NCBI RefSeq assembly: GCF_030295935.1
Contig: NZ_AP027362.1
Coordinates: 434,001 to 498,000, forward strand
Origin: Thalassotalea piscium
Lineage (GTDB): Bacteria; Pseudomonadota; Gammaproteobacteria; Enterobacterales; Alteromonadaceae
Length of the DNA: 64,000 bases
Direction of reading: 5' to 3'
Shown here: positions 8,420-17,174 of the stretch, piece after piece
How positions within the stretch are numbered: the first letter of the stretch is position 1
How the letters are laid out: the number at the start of each line of letters is the position of its first letter
The notes under the pieces: generated by a model
Told to the model about the DNA's origin: nothing
Databases searched by the model: none
The model's input: the letters and a program-made list of their open reading frames with translations, nothing else
Program-made: the position numbers and the translations under genes

Positions 8420-8436
8420 TGCACCATTATGGTGCG
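8420..8436. promoter_or_regulatory. NtrC box at the glnL start
   Basis: TGCACCATTATGGTGCG matches the NtrC consensus TGCACC-N5-GGTGCA at 11 of 12 arm positions. It overlaps the first potential glnL start codon (8427). In enteric bacteria an NtrC site at the glnL promoter mediates autorepression; the same role is inferred here. Confidence 0.75.
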
Positions 8437-8476
8437 TTATGAATTTTTAGTTTACTTGTTTAGCGTAAAAAAATCA

Positions 8477-9004
8477 CTAATTTGCTTTAATCACCGACGC
8501 TCTATGCATATAAAAGGTGATTGGTGTTGATGATGCAATAATCTTGCCTTTATCATCGAGCAAGTTCATTTGAATTTGATGCTCACCACGCTCTATGTCT
8601 CGTAGTACAAACATAGAGTGAGATTGAGGTTCTAGGTAGGGTTTTCCGTCGATCAATAAACTAATTTTTAAGCCTCTTTTGAAAATAGGCTTTATGCGAC
8701 CTGAGACATAAACAGAGCCCGTATTGTCACGAATTGTAGCGTTATTAACGGGTTGAATAATTTCTACTTCATAGTTACTTTCAACTACCTTTGGTGTTAT
8801 ATCTAAAATAGAAGTATCGATAGAAGAGTTCGATATATTAGGGTTTTGAACAGTAACTTCTTCGGCACCAGGCTTAGGGCTATCTGAATAAACTAATATG
8901 CCTTCGGCATTACGCCAAACATAAACTTTAGTTGACCCTGCATCAACTTCTGCGCAAAACGCAGAAAAGATTGCAATAAAAATAAATCGAGTAAAAAGAG
9001 TCAA
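8477..9004 (-). CDS. DUF4124 domain-containing exported protein
   Basis: A 175-residue protein with an N-terminal signal peptide (LFTRFIFIAIFSAFCAEVDA). The DUF4124 segment follows (KVYVWRNAEGILVYSDSPKPGAEEV), then a beta-rich C-terminal region (about 85-165) resembling an Ig-like or bacterial surface fold. Its function is unknown. It starts with TTG, since no in-frame ATG exists near the signal peptide; AAGGA lies about 10 bases upstream. It sits between glnA and glnL on the same strand, downstream of the glnA terminator, so read-through could coexpress it with the nitrogen genes. Confidence 0.8.
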   Translation of the reverse strand: MTLFTRFIFIAIFSAFCAEVDAGSTKVYVWRNAEGILVYSDSPKPGAEEVTVQNPNISNSSIDTSILDITPKVVESNYEVEIIQPVNNATIRDNTGSVYVSGRIKPIFKRGLKISLLIDGKPYLEPQSHSMFVLRDIERGEHQIQMNLLDDKGKIIASSTPITFYMHRASVIKAN

Positions 9005-9065
9005 TTAATAAACATCCTTGCATAGCCGTGGTTATAATTTATCTAATATTGCTTATTATAGCCAC

Positions 9066-9093
9066 AAAAAAAGCTCAACTAAGTGAGCTTTTT
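9066..9093 (-). terminator. Rho-independent terminator after glnA
   Basis: On the minus strand an AAAGCTCA / TGAGCTTT stem is followed by a run of Ts (plus-strand A-run 9066-9072). It lies directly after the glnA stop and before the DUF4124 gene, so it should attenuate read-through from glnA into glnLG. Confidence 0.75.
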
Positions 9094-9115
9094 GTTAATT
9101 CGTAACTAAAACGCT

Positions 9116-10522
9116 TTATAAACTGTAGTACATATCAAATTCTACAGGGTGAGTTGTCATGTTTAGTAAGTTAACATCGTCACGCTTCAAGTTGATATAT
9201 GCATCAATCATGTCATCGTCCATTACGCCACCAGCAGTTAAAAAGTCCCTGTCAGCTTCAAGTGCATCTAATGCATCGCCAAGTGATATGGCTACTTGTG
9301 GAATTTGAGCTGCTTCCTCTGCAGGAAGGTCATAAAGATCTTTGTCCATAGCATCGCCAGGATGGATCTTATTTTTAATACCATCAAGTCCTGCCATTAA
9401 TAGCGCAGTAAAGGCTAAGTATGGATTTGCTGTTGGATCTGGAAAGCGCGCTTCTATTCGAGTGGCTTTAGGCGATGGTACAATTGGAATACGAATTGAT
9501 GCGCTACGGTTACGTGCAGAATAAGCAAGCATAACCGGTGCTTCAAAATGAGGTACTAAGCGTTTATATGAGTTGGTAGAAGGATTAGTAAACGCATTTA
9601 ATGCTTTTGCATGTTTAATAATACCGCCAATGTAATACAGTGCTGTTTCAGATAAACCACCATATTTATCACCAGAAAATAAATTTACGCCATCTTTAGC
9701 TAAAGACATATGTACATGCATTCCTGAACCGTTATCACCAACTAAAGGCTTAGGCATAAATGTTGCTGTTTTACCGTAGGCATGAGCAACGTTATGAACA
9801 ACATATTTATAAATTTGTACTTCGTCAGCTTTTTTAACCATAGTGTTAAAGCGGCAAGCTATTTCATTTTGTCCTGCTGTAGCAACTTCATGGTGATGCG
9901 CTTCTACCACTAAGCCCATTTCTTCCATTACCAAGCACATAGCTGAACGCAAGTCTTGAGAAGAGTCAACCGGTGCTACAGGGAAGTATCCACCTTTTAC
10001 GCCAGGACGGTGGCCTGTGTTTCCTTCAGCATACGTAGTACCTGAATTCCACGCGGCTTCTTTATCATCAATTTTGTAAAATGAACCACTCATGTCAGTA
10101 TGAAAACGAACATCATCAAATACAAAGAACTCAGGCTCTGGTCCAACTAATACTGTATCAGCAATGCCGGTAGAACGAAGGTACTCTTCTGCGCGATGTG
10201 CAACAGAACGTGGGTCACGGCTATAGCCTTGCATAGTTGCTGGCTCTAAAATGTCACAGCGAATATTTAACGTAACTTCTTCTGTAAAAGGGTCTAACAC
10301 AGCTGTGGAAGGGTCAGGCATTAACACCATGTCTGATTCGTTTATACCTTTCCAGCCAGCGATAGAAGAACCATCGAACATTTTTCCATCTTCAAAAAAG
10401 TCTTCATTAACTTGGTGGTAAGGAAGAGAAAGGTGTTGCTCTTTACCTATTGAATCAGTAAAACGTAGGTCAATAAATTTGACGTCATTTTCTTTAATTA
10501 GATCTAATACCGCTTGTGACAT
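9116..10522 (-). CDS. glnA: Type I glutamine synthetase (GSI-beta)
   Basis: Makes glutamine from glutamate, ammonia and ATP; the product is a cytoplasmic dodecamer. The 468 residues match the family's usual 468-469. Visible features are [10 protein letters not shown] near residue 50, the metal-ligand region [25 protein letters not shown], the NGSGMHVH loop, and [18 protein letters not shown]. The adenylylation tyrosine lies in [15 protein letters not shown] (near residue 397), so the enzyme should be controlled by GlnE. Transcription is expected from the sigma-54 promoter at 10580-10595 with NtrC boxes further upstream. Confidence 0.98.
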   Translation of the reverse strand: MSQAVLDLIKENDVKFIDLRFTDSIGKEQHLSLPYHQVNEDFFEDGKMFDGSSIAGWKGINESDMVLMPDPSTAVLDPFTEEVTLNIRCDILEPATMQGYSRDPRSVAHRAEEYLRSTGIADTVLVGPEPEFFVFDDVRFHTDMSGSFYKIDDKEAAWNSGTTYAEGNTGHRPGVKGGYFPVAPVDSSQDLRSAMCLVMEEMGLVVEAHHHEVATAGQNEIACRFNTMVKKADEVQIYKYVVHNVAHAYGKTATFMPKPLVGDNGSGMHVHMSLAKDGVNLFSGDKYGGLSETALYYIGGIIKHAKALNAFTNPSTNSYKRLVPHFEAPVMLAYSARNRSASIRIPIVPSPKATRIEARFPDPTANPYLAFTALLMAGLDGIKNKIHPGDAMDKDLYDLPAEEAAQIPQVAISLGDALDALEADRDFLTAGGVMDDDMIDAYINLKRDDVNLLNMTTHPVEFDMYYSL

Positions 10523-10579
10523 ATTGTCTCTCCACTTAGGTTATTCTTTGCATTGTAAAGTATTCTTACGCAGAGTATA

Positions 10580-10595
10580 GCGAATATTGTGCCAA
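10580..10595 (-). promoter_or_regulatory. Sigma-54 promoter of glnA
   Basis: Read on the minus strand, TTGGCACAATATTCGC matches the RpoN consensus TGGCAC-N5-TTGC. The invariant GG and GC are separated by exactly 10 bases. It is about 60 bp upstream of the glnA start and 50-90 bp downstream of the NtrC boxes, the normal activation geometry. Confidence 0.85.
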
Positions 10596-10645
10596 TAATG
10601 AAAACCTTGGTATATAAGGGAATGATGATAATCAATCCATTGGTT

Positions 10646-10662
10646 TGCACCTAAATGGTGCG
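10646..10662. promoter_or_regulatory. NtrC enhancer box, strong, upstream of glnA
   Basis: TGCACCTAAATGGTGCG has both consensus arms (TGCACC and GGTGCG) with a 5-bp spacer. It is centred about 85 bp upstream of the predicted glnA transcription start. Confidence 0.85.
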
Positions 10663-10667
10663 GTAAA

Positions 10668-10684
10668 TGGATCATTTAAGTGCA
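10668..10684. promoter_or_regulatory. Second, weaker NtrC box upstream of glnA
   Basis: TGGATCATTTAAGTGCA reads on the other strand as TGCACT-N5-GATCCA, 9 of 12 consensus positions. It is centred 22 bp (two helical turns) from the strong box, so two NtrC dimers could bind the same face. A paired arrangement is common at glnA. Confidence 0.5.
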
Positions 10685-10777
10685 TTTAAAGAGGTTAAAC
10701 CCTAGGCAACTAACGATAACAATAATGAATAAAATAACGGCTGATATAAATTGTTGCTATATTTATAAGAGTATTTA

Positions 10778-10786
10778 CTGTATAAT
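10778..10786 (+). promoter_or_regulatory. Extended -10 promoter of typA
   Basis: CTGTATAATACGC contains a TG-N-type extended -10 with a perfect TATAAT at 10781-10786, 35 bp before the typA start. No good -35 is seen at normal spacing, which fits an extended -10 promoter. Confidence 0.55.
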
Positions 10787-10820
10787 ACGCGCCCAATTAT
10801 AGCCCTATTGAGCAAAGCTT

Positions 10821-12641
10821 GTGTTAGAGAAATTACGTAATGTTGCGATTATCGCCCACGTTGATCATGGTAAAACTACCCTAGTCGATAAATTATTAAG
10901 TCAGTCCGGTACGCTAGATGCTAGAAGCGGTCTTGAAGAACGTACAATGGATTCAAACGACATTGAAAAAGAACGTGGTATTACCATATTAGCTAAGAAC
11001 ACAGCTATTAACTGGAATGACTACCGTGTAAATATTGTAGATACTCCAGGTCATGCTGACTTTGGTGGCGAAGTTGAACGTGTTATGTCAATGGTAGATT
11101 CAGTATTGTTGATTGTTGACGCTCAAGAAGGTCCAATGCCGCAAACGCGATTTGTAACTAAAAAAGCATTCGCCCAAGGTTTAAAACCAATTGTTGTTAT
11201 TAATAAAATTGACAAGCCAAGTGCTCGTCCAGCTTGGGTTATGGATCAAGTTTTCGATTTATTCGATAACTTAGGCGCCACTGATGACCAACTCGACTTT
11301 AAAGTTGTTTATGCGTCGGCCATTAACGGTTGGGCATCTACAGAAGAAGGTGTTGTTGGCACAGACATGACACCATTGTTTCAAACGATTATTGATGAAG
11401 TACCTGCCCCAAATGCTGATGCGGAAGGTGCATTTCAAATGCAAATTTCACAATTAGACTATAGCTCTTATCTTGGTGTTATTGGTGTTGGCCGTATTAC
11501 TCGTGGTTCAGTAAAGCCTAACCAACAAGTTACAGTGCAAGGCGCTAATGGTAAAATGCATAACGGCAAAGTAGGTAAAGTGTTTGGCTACTTAGGCTTA
11601 GAGCGTCATGAAAGTGAAATCGCTCATGCAGGTGATATTATTGCAATAACAGGTTTAGGTGAATTAAAAATCTCAGATACGATCTGCTGTCCTAATGAAA
11701 TTGCTCCATTACCACCATTATCGGTTGATGAGCCAACCATTAATATGACGTTTCAAGTAAATACCTCACCATTTTGCGGTCAAGAAGGTAAATTTGTAAC
11801 TTCTCGCAATATTAAAGACCGTTTAGACAAAGAATTAGTTCATAACGTTGCATTACGTGTTGAGCAATTAGATGATGCCGATAAATTTAAAGTATCAGGT
11901 CGTGGTGAACTTCATTTAGGTATTCTAATTGAAAATATGCGACGTGAAGGTTTTGAATTAGCCGTTTCACGTCCAGAAGTAATTATTCGTGAAGTAGACG
12001 GACAGCTTGAAGAACCTTACGAATCTGTAACGATTGATGTTGAAGAGCAGCATCAAGGCCCAATTATGGAAAAAATGGGTGTTCGCAAAGCAGAGCTAAC
12101 TGATATGGCACCTGATGGAAAAGGCCGTATTCGTATGGACTTTATCATGCCAAGCCGAGGCTTAATTGGTTTTCAAACTGAATTTATGACATTAACCTCT
12201 GGTTCAGGTTTGATCTATCATACGTTCCTAGAATATGGGCCTCATAAAGGCGGTGACATTGGTCAACGCTTGAACGGTGTAATGATTGCTAACGCAACAG
12301 GTAAAGCGTTAACTAATGCTTTATTTAACTTACAATCACGTGGTCGTTTGTTTATAGGGCATGGTGTTGATGTTTATGAAGGTCAAATTATTGGTATTCA
12401 TAACCGTGATAACGATTTAACGGTAAACGCATTAAAAGGTAAGCAGTTAACCAACGTTCGTTCATCAGGTACTGATGAAGCACAAACATTAACTCCACCT
12501 ATTGTTATGTCGCTTGAACAAGCACTAGAGTTCATTGATAACGACGAACTAGTTGAAGTTACGCCTGAAAGCATTCGAATTCGTAAAAAGTTCTTGAAAG
12601 AGAGTGATCGTAAACGTGAAGGCCGCGCAGCTAAAAAATAG
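10821..12641 (+). CDS. typA: Ribosome-associated translational GTPase TypA/BipA
   Basis: A 606-residue EF-G-like GTPase involved in ribosome assembly and stress or cold adaptation. G1 is AHVDHGKTT, G2 region ERGITILAKNT, G3 DTPGHADFGGEVER, G4 NKIDKP. Domains II, III and V and the BipA-specific C-terminal region (LNGVMIANATGKALTNAL) follow. It starts at GTG (MLEKLRNVAIIAHVDHG), matching the family N-terminus. It is next to the glnALG cluster, as in E. coli (glnA-bipA), and divergent from glnA. A strong terminator follows. Confidence 0.97.
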   Translation: MLEKLRNVAIIAHVDHGKTTLVDKLLSQSGTLDARSGLEERTMDSNDIEKERGITILAKNTAINWNDYRVNIVDTPGHADFGGEVERVMSMVDSVLLIVDAQEGPMPQTRFVTKKAFAQGLKPIVVINKIDKPSARPAWVMDQVFDLFDNLGATDDQLDFKVVYASAINGWASTEEGVVGTDMTPLFQTIIDEVPAPNADAEGAFQMQISQLDYSSYLGVIGVGRITRGSVKPNQQVTVQGANGKMHNGKVGKVFGYLGLERHESEIAHAGDIIAITGLGELKISDTICCPNEIAPLPPLSVDEPTINMTFQVNTSPFCGQEGKFVTSRNIKDRLDKELVHNVALRVEQLDDADKFKVSGRGELHLGILIENMRREGFELAVSRPEVIIREVDGQLEEPYESVTIDVEEQHQGPIMEKMGVRKAELTDMAPDGKGRIRMDFIMPSRGLIGFQTEFMTLTSGSGLIYHTFLEYGPHKGGDIGQRLNGVMIANATGKALTNALFNLQSRGRLFIGHGVDVYEGQIIGIHNRDNDLTVNALKGKQLTNVRSSGTDEAQTLTPPIVMSLEQALEFIDNDELVEVTPESIRIRKKFLKESDRKREGRAAKK

Positions 12642-12666
12642 TTAACGCGCTAAGTTTATTAAGTAA

Positions 12667-12697
12667 AACGCCGCTTTAATTAAAGCGGCGTTTTTTT
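12667..12697 (+). terminator. Terminator of typA
   Basis: Stem AACGCCGCTTTAA / TTAAAGCGGCGTT followed by a T7 run. It lies 25 bp after the typA stop. The following roughly 300 bp up to the small gene at 12995 are AT-rich, and I see no gene or clear motif in them. Confidence 0.9.
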
Positions 12698-12994
12698 ATT
12701 TAATTATATTGGGTGAGATATTGCCCCCTAAATTGTAAGACATCTCTCAACCTTCTGTCAGTTATGCTATTCAGTTATTAATATTTATCAAATCCTATTT
12801 CTTTAACCATATGTTATATAATCTTTTTTTCTGTTTTTAAATCCTGTACTGCTTTTTGCTTTCGTAAACATTTATTCACTCACTAGCCGACTTTATTAGT
12901 AGTGATAGACTGCCCTTAATGCTGTGATAATTAATTTAATCAATTTTCAATGTGATTTACGATTATATTAATTTGGACTATCACGAGGAAAGGA

Positions 12995-13180
12995 ATGATG
13001 GATCACCCTAAAGTAGAGCGCTTAAATAGTTTGTTCGAAAAAATGCTCTCTAATAACGCAAATAGTGTTGAACAACATGAGTTAACTGCTTTATACCAAG
13101 AATATATCAATGATGGGCGTGATACCAATAGCGGCAGCTATCAGCGAAAAAATACAAGAGCAGAAGTTAAAGCTAAATAA
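12995..13180 (+). CDS. Hypothetical 61-aa protein
   Basis: A small, charged, probably helical protein (HPKVERLNSLFEKMLSNNAN, then ELTALYQEYINDGRD), with a polar C-terminus. A strong ribosome site (GAGGAAAGGA) precedes two adjacent ATGs at 12995 and 12998. No family is recognised. A second small ORF follows 26 bp later on the same strand, so the two may form a small operon. No membrane segment or signal peptide. Confidence 0.65.
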   Translation: MMDHPKVERLNSLFEKMLSNNANSVEQHELTALYQEYINDGRDTNSGSYQRKNTRAEVKAK

Positions 13181-13206
13181 CTAAATATAATAAGAGCGTA
13201 TGGATT

Positions 13207-13365
13207 ATGTCTCCCGAGCAATTAAAACAGCTGCAAAAGTTAAGTCAATTATTCGAAGAGGGCTCTGCAGGCTCTGAACAAATAAAAGAGCTTTCTGAAC
13301 TTTTAGCAGAAGTTAATCATATACATGAAGAGTTAAGCGCTATACCCAAACAAGCTTCAATTTAA
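13207..13365 (+). CDS. Putative 52-aa coiled-coil protein
   Basis: ATG to TAA, 52 residues, almost all helix-forming with heptad-like leucines (QLKQLQKLSQLFEEG, then QIKELSELLAEVNHIHEEL). Weak ribosome site (AAGAG). It lies 26 bp after the 61-aa gene on the same strand. No family is recognised. Compositional similarity to its neighbour suggests both are real small helical proteins. Confidence 0.45.
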   Translation: MSPEQLKQLQKLSQLFEEGSAGSEQIKELSELLAEVNHIHEELSAIPKQASI

Positions 13366-13389
13366 ACTTTGAAGCAATTTGAGTATAGC

Positions 13390-13845
13390 TAGGGCGTGTT
13401 TATTTTTGTTGTACATTTTTGCAGCGATTTATTTGGTGTTTATACAGGGCTGAACTTATGTAATGGGGTTGTTTCCCATAAATAAGTAAAAACACCGTAG
13501 AAAAACCAAAGAGGCGCTGTTCTACGGATACGTTTAAACATGATTTACTTTTTGTTGCCTACATGGAAGTAGGTACTTAGCGTGAGCAGGACGCGGAAGC
13601 TGTGCCTACATGGAAGTAGGTACTTAGCGTGAGCAGGACGCGGAAGCTGTGCCTACATGGAAGTAGGTACTTAGCGTGAGCAGGACGCGAAGATGTGCCC
13701 ACATGGAAGTAGGTACTTAGCGTGAGCAGGACGCTGAAGCTGTCTAGCTCATTTATGTAGAATAACTACACTTTACTCGCTACGCCTCAATTAAATCATG
13801 TTTAACTCGTACAAAATTTATACTCGAAAGATCAACACGCCCTAA
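13390..13845. repeat. 456-bp TIR element with internal tandem array
   Basis: The left end TAGGGCGTGTTTATTTTTG and right end (AAAGATCAACACGCCCTA) form an inverted repeat with shared core AGGGCGTGTT(K)AT. The left 111 bp are nearly identical, inverted, to 34421-34531. The middle holds a tandem array of four 47-bp hairpin units (13556-13742). There is no ORF above 50 codons. It behaves like a non-autonomous mobile or structured repeat. No clean target-site duplication was seen. Confidence 0.65.
13556..13742. repeat. Tandem array, four units of 47 bp
   Basis: Units at 13556-13602, 13603-13649, 13650-13695 (46 bp) and 13696-13742. Units 1 and 2 are identical; 3 and 4 carry a few changes or a 1-bp loss. 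Each unit contains two potential hairpins: CCTAC-ATGGAA-GTAGG and GCGT-GAGCAGG-ACGC. Units abut directly with no variable spacers. Confidence 0.9.
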
Positions 13846-13867
13846 TATAAAACGACTTAATATAGGA

Positions 13868-14512
13868 CTACTGAGCCTTTAATGTGTTAATAAACGCTTG
13901 CGAGTCGTCAATTGAGTTGTTCATTTCTTTAATTAATACGTCAATATCACGCTTTATCGATTGGTATTCACCTTTTAAAGCACCCACCGCTTGCGCATTT
14001 AAATTATGTTTTAAATACAGCATATTATCTTTTAGAGCGGTTAGTACGGGCGCCATTTTTTTCTCAGCACTTTGCATGGCAATAATCACCTTACGATAAT
14101 TACGCTGCGTTTGTCGTAATTTACTTTGGCTTTGGCGCTTAAGCGATGCGTTTGAGTATTGCTCAATTTCATCTTGCCACTCATCAAATAATGCTTCAGC
14201 TACATTTTCAATGGCATCAATCCGATCAGAAACATCTTTTGCCGCTTGCTCACTTGATTCATAGTGTGCTTTGCTTTGTTGATAATGCGTTTCTAATTCG
14301 CCGCCATCAAAGGTAATTAATGATGAGAACTGGGCTAATGCACTCGCAAACTCTTCTTTTACTTCTTCTTGTGAATCGTTAGCTTCTTCAACGCGGTCAA
14401 TTAAAATGTCACGTTTGTGAATGCCAACTTTCTCCATAGCAGAGTAATAAGCGCTAGAACACGCTGTTAATGTGAGTAAAAGTGCAATAATAAAAGCGTT
14501 GATCTTGGTCAT
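13868..14512 (-). CDS. DUF2959 family lipoprotein
   Basis: A 214-residue protein with a lipoprotein signal (MTKINAFIIALLLTLTACSS; lipobox LTAC). The mature part is almost entirely helical, rich in E, K and Q, with coiled-coil character (residues 40-210), as in the DUF2959 family of unknown function. It is expected to be anchored to a membrane facing the periplasm. It starts 5 bp after the small membrane protein gene at 14518, so the two are probably one operon. Confidence 0.8.
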   Translation of the reverse strand: MTKINAFIIALLLTLTACSSAYYSAMEKVGIHKRDILIDRVEEANDSQEEVKEEFASALAQFSSLITFDGGELETHYQQSKAHYESSEQAAKDVSDRIDAIENVAEALFDEWQDEIEQYSNASLKRQSQSKLRQTQRNYRKVIIAMQSAEKKMAPVLTALKDNMLYLKHNLNAQAVGALKGEYQSIKRDIDVLIKEMNNSIDDSQAFINTLKAQ

Positions 14513-14517
14513 AATAG

Positions 14518-14742
14518 CTAATCCGATGATTTAAAACGTGCAGCATCAATAATAGACCATAAATAAACAATAGGAACCAGTAGCCAACCAATTGCTACCC
14601 AAACTAGCACCCAAGAAATTGCCATTCCGAGAAAGAAAAAGATTGCTGCTAATATTCTTCCTTGTACTAATTGCCCTAAACCGGGGAAAAACACATTACA
14701 TATTGCGGCAATAACATTTCCACCTGAACCTTGTCCTGACAT
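14518..14742 (-). CDS. Small membrane protein, 74 aa
   Basis: Two hydrophobic helices: ILAAIFFFLGMAISWVLVW (about 30-48) and IGWLLVPIVYLWSIIDAA (about 51-68). They are preceded by a glycine-rich start and the motif FFPGLGQLVQGR, which resembles the PGxGQxYxG start of TM2-type membrane modules. Its function is unknown. First gene of a two-gene unit with the DUF2959 lipoprotein, divergent from yihY. Short overlap candidates on the opposite strand were discounted. Confidence 0.7.
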   Translation of the reverse strand: MSGQGSGGNVIAAICNVFFPGLGQLVQGRILAAIFFFLGMAISWVLVWVAIGWLLVPIVYLWSIIDAARFKSSD

Positions 14743-14828
14743 AGTGACCTCTTTTATTTAATTTATTTAACTTGGTATTAGTAATATCATAATATACTGT
14801 AGTTATTAATAAATTATTTACTATAAAA

Positions 14829-15716
14829 ATGAAATTACCTAAAAAAATACCTATTCGTTCAATAAAAGAGAAAACTACTGATTTTTTTCGATTTTTTATT
14901 GGCAAAATACAGACCGAGCAAGTACACGTTAGTGCCGGCTACTTGGCTTATGTTACGTTAATGTCTTTAGTGCCCTTAATTGTTGTAACGTTATCGGTAA
15001 TGACAGCGTTCCCTATTTTTGCGGACATAAAAGTTATTATTGAAAACTTTGTTTATGCAAATTTTTTACCTGCAGCTGGCGATGCGGTTAAAGGGCATAT
15101 TACCGGTTTTGTTGCTAATGCTTCTAAAATGTCTGCAATCGCAATTTCATTCTTATTTTTCTTTGCTCTTTTATTGATTTCATCTATTGATAAAGCGTTA
15201 AACAATATTTGGAAAATTACCCGTAAGAGAAGATTGCTTACGGCTTTTTCAATGTATTGGATGATACTTACTTTAGGGCCCGTGCTTGTTGGAAGTAGCC
15301 TTGTTGCAACTACCTATATTGTCTCGTTGGTTTCATTAGGTGATTACGATATTTTGGGTTTCTCAAATTACTTAATGCGAGCATTACCCATAATAGCCTC
15401 ATTAGTAGCTTTTTTAATTTTGTACATGATTGTGCCAAATAAAGTCGTTAAGTTTAAATACGCTTTTTTTGGTGCGTTGTTAGCGGCAGTATTATTTGAA
15501 TTTGCCAAGAAAGGTTTTGCGCTTTATGTGACTCACTTGCCATCTTACAAGGCTATTTATGGCGCATTAGCCAGTATACCTATATTGTTTTTATGGGTTT
15601 ACTTGTCTTGGTTAGTTGTTTTGTTTGGTGCATTATTTACAGTAAGTTTAGAAGAATTTAATAGCAAGAAACCTAAAGCTGAACCTGAACCAGAGTCAGA
15701 AGCCGAGCCACTATAA
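14829..15716 (+). CDS. yihY: YihY/BrkB family inner-membrane protein
   Basis: A 295-residue protein with about six transmembrane helices. The family signature is in the N-terminal half ([20 protein letters not shown]). [13 protein letters not shown] and the late [22 protein letters not shown] are also typical. The family was once mislabelled as RNase BN (Rbn); its real function is unknown. The C-terminus ends in a short acidic repeat ([10 protein letters not shown]). The order yihY-(pip)-dtd-yiiD resembles E. coli yihY-dtd-yiiD, with pip inserted. Confidence 0.92.
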   Translation: MKLPKKIPIRSIKEKTTDFFRFFIGKIQTEQVHVSAGYLAYVTLMSLVPLIVVTLSVMTAFPIFADIKVIIENFVYANFLPAAGDAVKGHITGFVANASKMSAIAISFLFFFALLLISSIDKALNNIWKITRKRRLLTAFSMYWMILTLGPVLVGSSLVATTYIVSLVSLGDYDILGFSNYLMRALPIIASLVAFLILYMIVPNKVVKFKYAFFGALLAAVLFEFAKKGFALYVTHLPSYKAIYGALASIPILFLWVYLSWLVVLFGALFTVSLEEFNSKKPKAEPEPESEAEPL

Positions 15717-15731
15717 TTTTAGGGAGTTAAC

Positions 15732-16700
15732 ATGTCTCATTGTTTATACCCGTATTTAGCCACGTATAAAGAAGAGTGGTTAAGCTTATCAGATGGACAC
15801 CAAATATATATTGAACAAAGCGGTAATCCCAAAGGGCTTCCTGTGGTTTATCTTCATGGTGGCCCGGGTGGTGGTTCAAGTGAAAATCATCGGCGCTACT
15901 TTGACCCAGAAGTGTATCGCATCATAGTATTTGATCAGCGTGGTTGTGGTCGTTCAACCCCTACGTTAAGTTTAATAAGCAATACAACCGCTGACTTAGT
16001 AGAAGATATTGAAACTATAAGAAAATATTTAGCTATTGATAAATGGTTGGTTTGTGGTGGTTCATGGGGAACAACATTAGCCTTATGTTACGGTATTAAG
16101 TACCCTAAGCAAGTACTCGCATTTATTTTAAGAGGGGTGTTTTTAGCTACAGAAAAAGAATATAACTGGCTTTATCAACCAAGCGGTGCAGCGCGATTTT
16201 ATCCTGAGTATTATCGTGAGTTTTTACAACCATTACCAAAAGGTGAGCGGTCAAACCCTTTAAAGGCTTATCACCATATTTTTAGTGGCGACAATGAACT
16301 AGCAAAAGCAGCAGCAAGTAAAGCGTGGTATTTATGGGAATTGCGCTTATCAACACTTGAGTACCACCAAATAGGTTTACTAAAAGTAGAAGACACGCAT
16401 AAAGCGTTATGCATGGCTCAGCTTTCTAACTACTATTTTTATCATAGTAGCTTTCTTGAAGAAAATTATATACTTAACAACATAAATGCAATTGTTGATA
16501 TACCAGCGATTATAATTCATGGTCGTTACGATATGGTGTGTCAATTAGGTAATGCTGATGAACTAGTGAGTGCATGGAGTAATGCCACCTTACAAATACT
16601 TCCACAAGCAGGGCACAGTGGTTTTGAAAGCCAAACGATTAACGCCATTTGCAAAGCAACAGATACAATGGCCAATTTTTTATACGAGAATAAAGAATGA
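15732..16700 (+). CDS. pip: Prolyl aminopeptidase (S33)
   Basis: A cytosolic alpha/beta-hydrolase removing N-terminal proline from peptides. The S33 oxyanion motif HGGPGGG is at residues 42-48. The nucleophile is Ser111 in GGSWGTT. The acid is in the HGRYDMVC loop, and the His in PQAGHSGFE. The length of 322 aa is normal. A ribosome site (AGGGAG) precedes ATG 15732. It starts 15 bp after yihY, and its stop overlaps the dtd start (ATGA-type), so yihY-pip-dtd is probably one operon. Confidence 0.94.
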   Translation: MSHCLYPYLATYKEEWLSLSDGHQIYIEQSGNPKGLPVVYLHGGPGGGSSENHRRYFDPEVYRIIVFDQRGCGRSTPTLSLISNTTADLVEDIETIRKYLAIDKWLVCGGSWGTTLALCYGIKYPKQVLAFILRGVFLATEKEYNWLYQPSGAARFYPEYYREFLQPLPKGERSNPLKAYHHIFSGDNELAKAAASKAWYLWELRLSTLEYHQIGLLKVEDTHKALCMAQLSNYYFYHSSFLEENYILNNINAIVDIPAIIIHGRYDMVCQLGNADELVSAWSNATLQILPQAGHSGFESQTINAICKATDTMANFLYENKE

Positions 16701-17134
16701 TAGCGCTAATACAACGAGTAACGCAGGCAAATGTTGTCGTAGAGGGAGAAATAACAGGGGAAATAGCACAAGGGTTATTAGTGCTGTTAGCTGTTGAGCC
16801 CGAAGATACTGAACAAAAAGCTAAAAGGCTCGCAGAGCGCGTGGCAGGCTATCGTATTTTTGAAGATGAAAAAGGAAAAATGAATTTAAATGTTGGGCAA
16901 GTAGGCGGAGATCTATTAGTAGTGTCTCAATTTACCTTAGCAGCCGACACCAGCCGAGGACTGCGGCCAAGCTTTACTAGTGCTGCTGAGCCTAAAATGA
17001 GTAAAGCATTATATCAATATTTTTGTCAGCAATTGAGAAGCCAAGGATTTACAGTGCCAACAGGTATTTTTGGTGCTGATATGAAAGTGAGCTTACTTAA
17101 CGATGGCCCGGTTACTTTTACCTTAAGTATATAA
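16697..17134 (+). CDS. dtd: D-aminoacyl-tRNA deacylase
   Basis: A 145-residue homodimeric enzyme that hydrolyses D-amino acids from mischarged tRNA. The two cross-subunit active-site motifs are present: SQFTLAAD (with TSRGLRPSF after it) and GPVTFTL at the C-terminus. Length is exactly that of the family. The start codon overlaps the pip stop. The gene converges with the spermidine-synthase-like gene. Confidence 0.97.
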   Translation: MIALIQRVTQANVVVEGEITGEIAQGLLVLLAVEPEDTEQKAKRLAERVAGYRIFEDEKGKMNLNVGQVGGDLLVVSQFTLAADTSRGLRPSFTSAAEPKMSKALYQYFCQQLRSQGFTVPTGIFGADMKVSLLNDGPVTFTLSI

Positions 17135-17174
17135 CTTAACTGCATATTAGGTTTAGTTTCGAACTGACGTTAAT

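Noticed and set aside
13556-13742. Possible CRISPR array
   Set aside because: The 47-bp units abut directly, so there are no variable spacers, and there are no cas genes.
14829-15716. Calling yihY ribonuclease BN
   Set aside because: The Rbn label for this membrane family was an error; RNase BN is a different, soluble protein.
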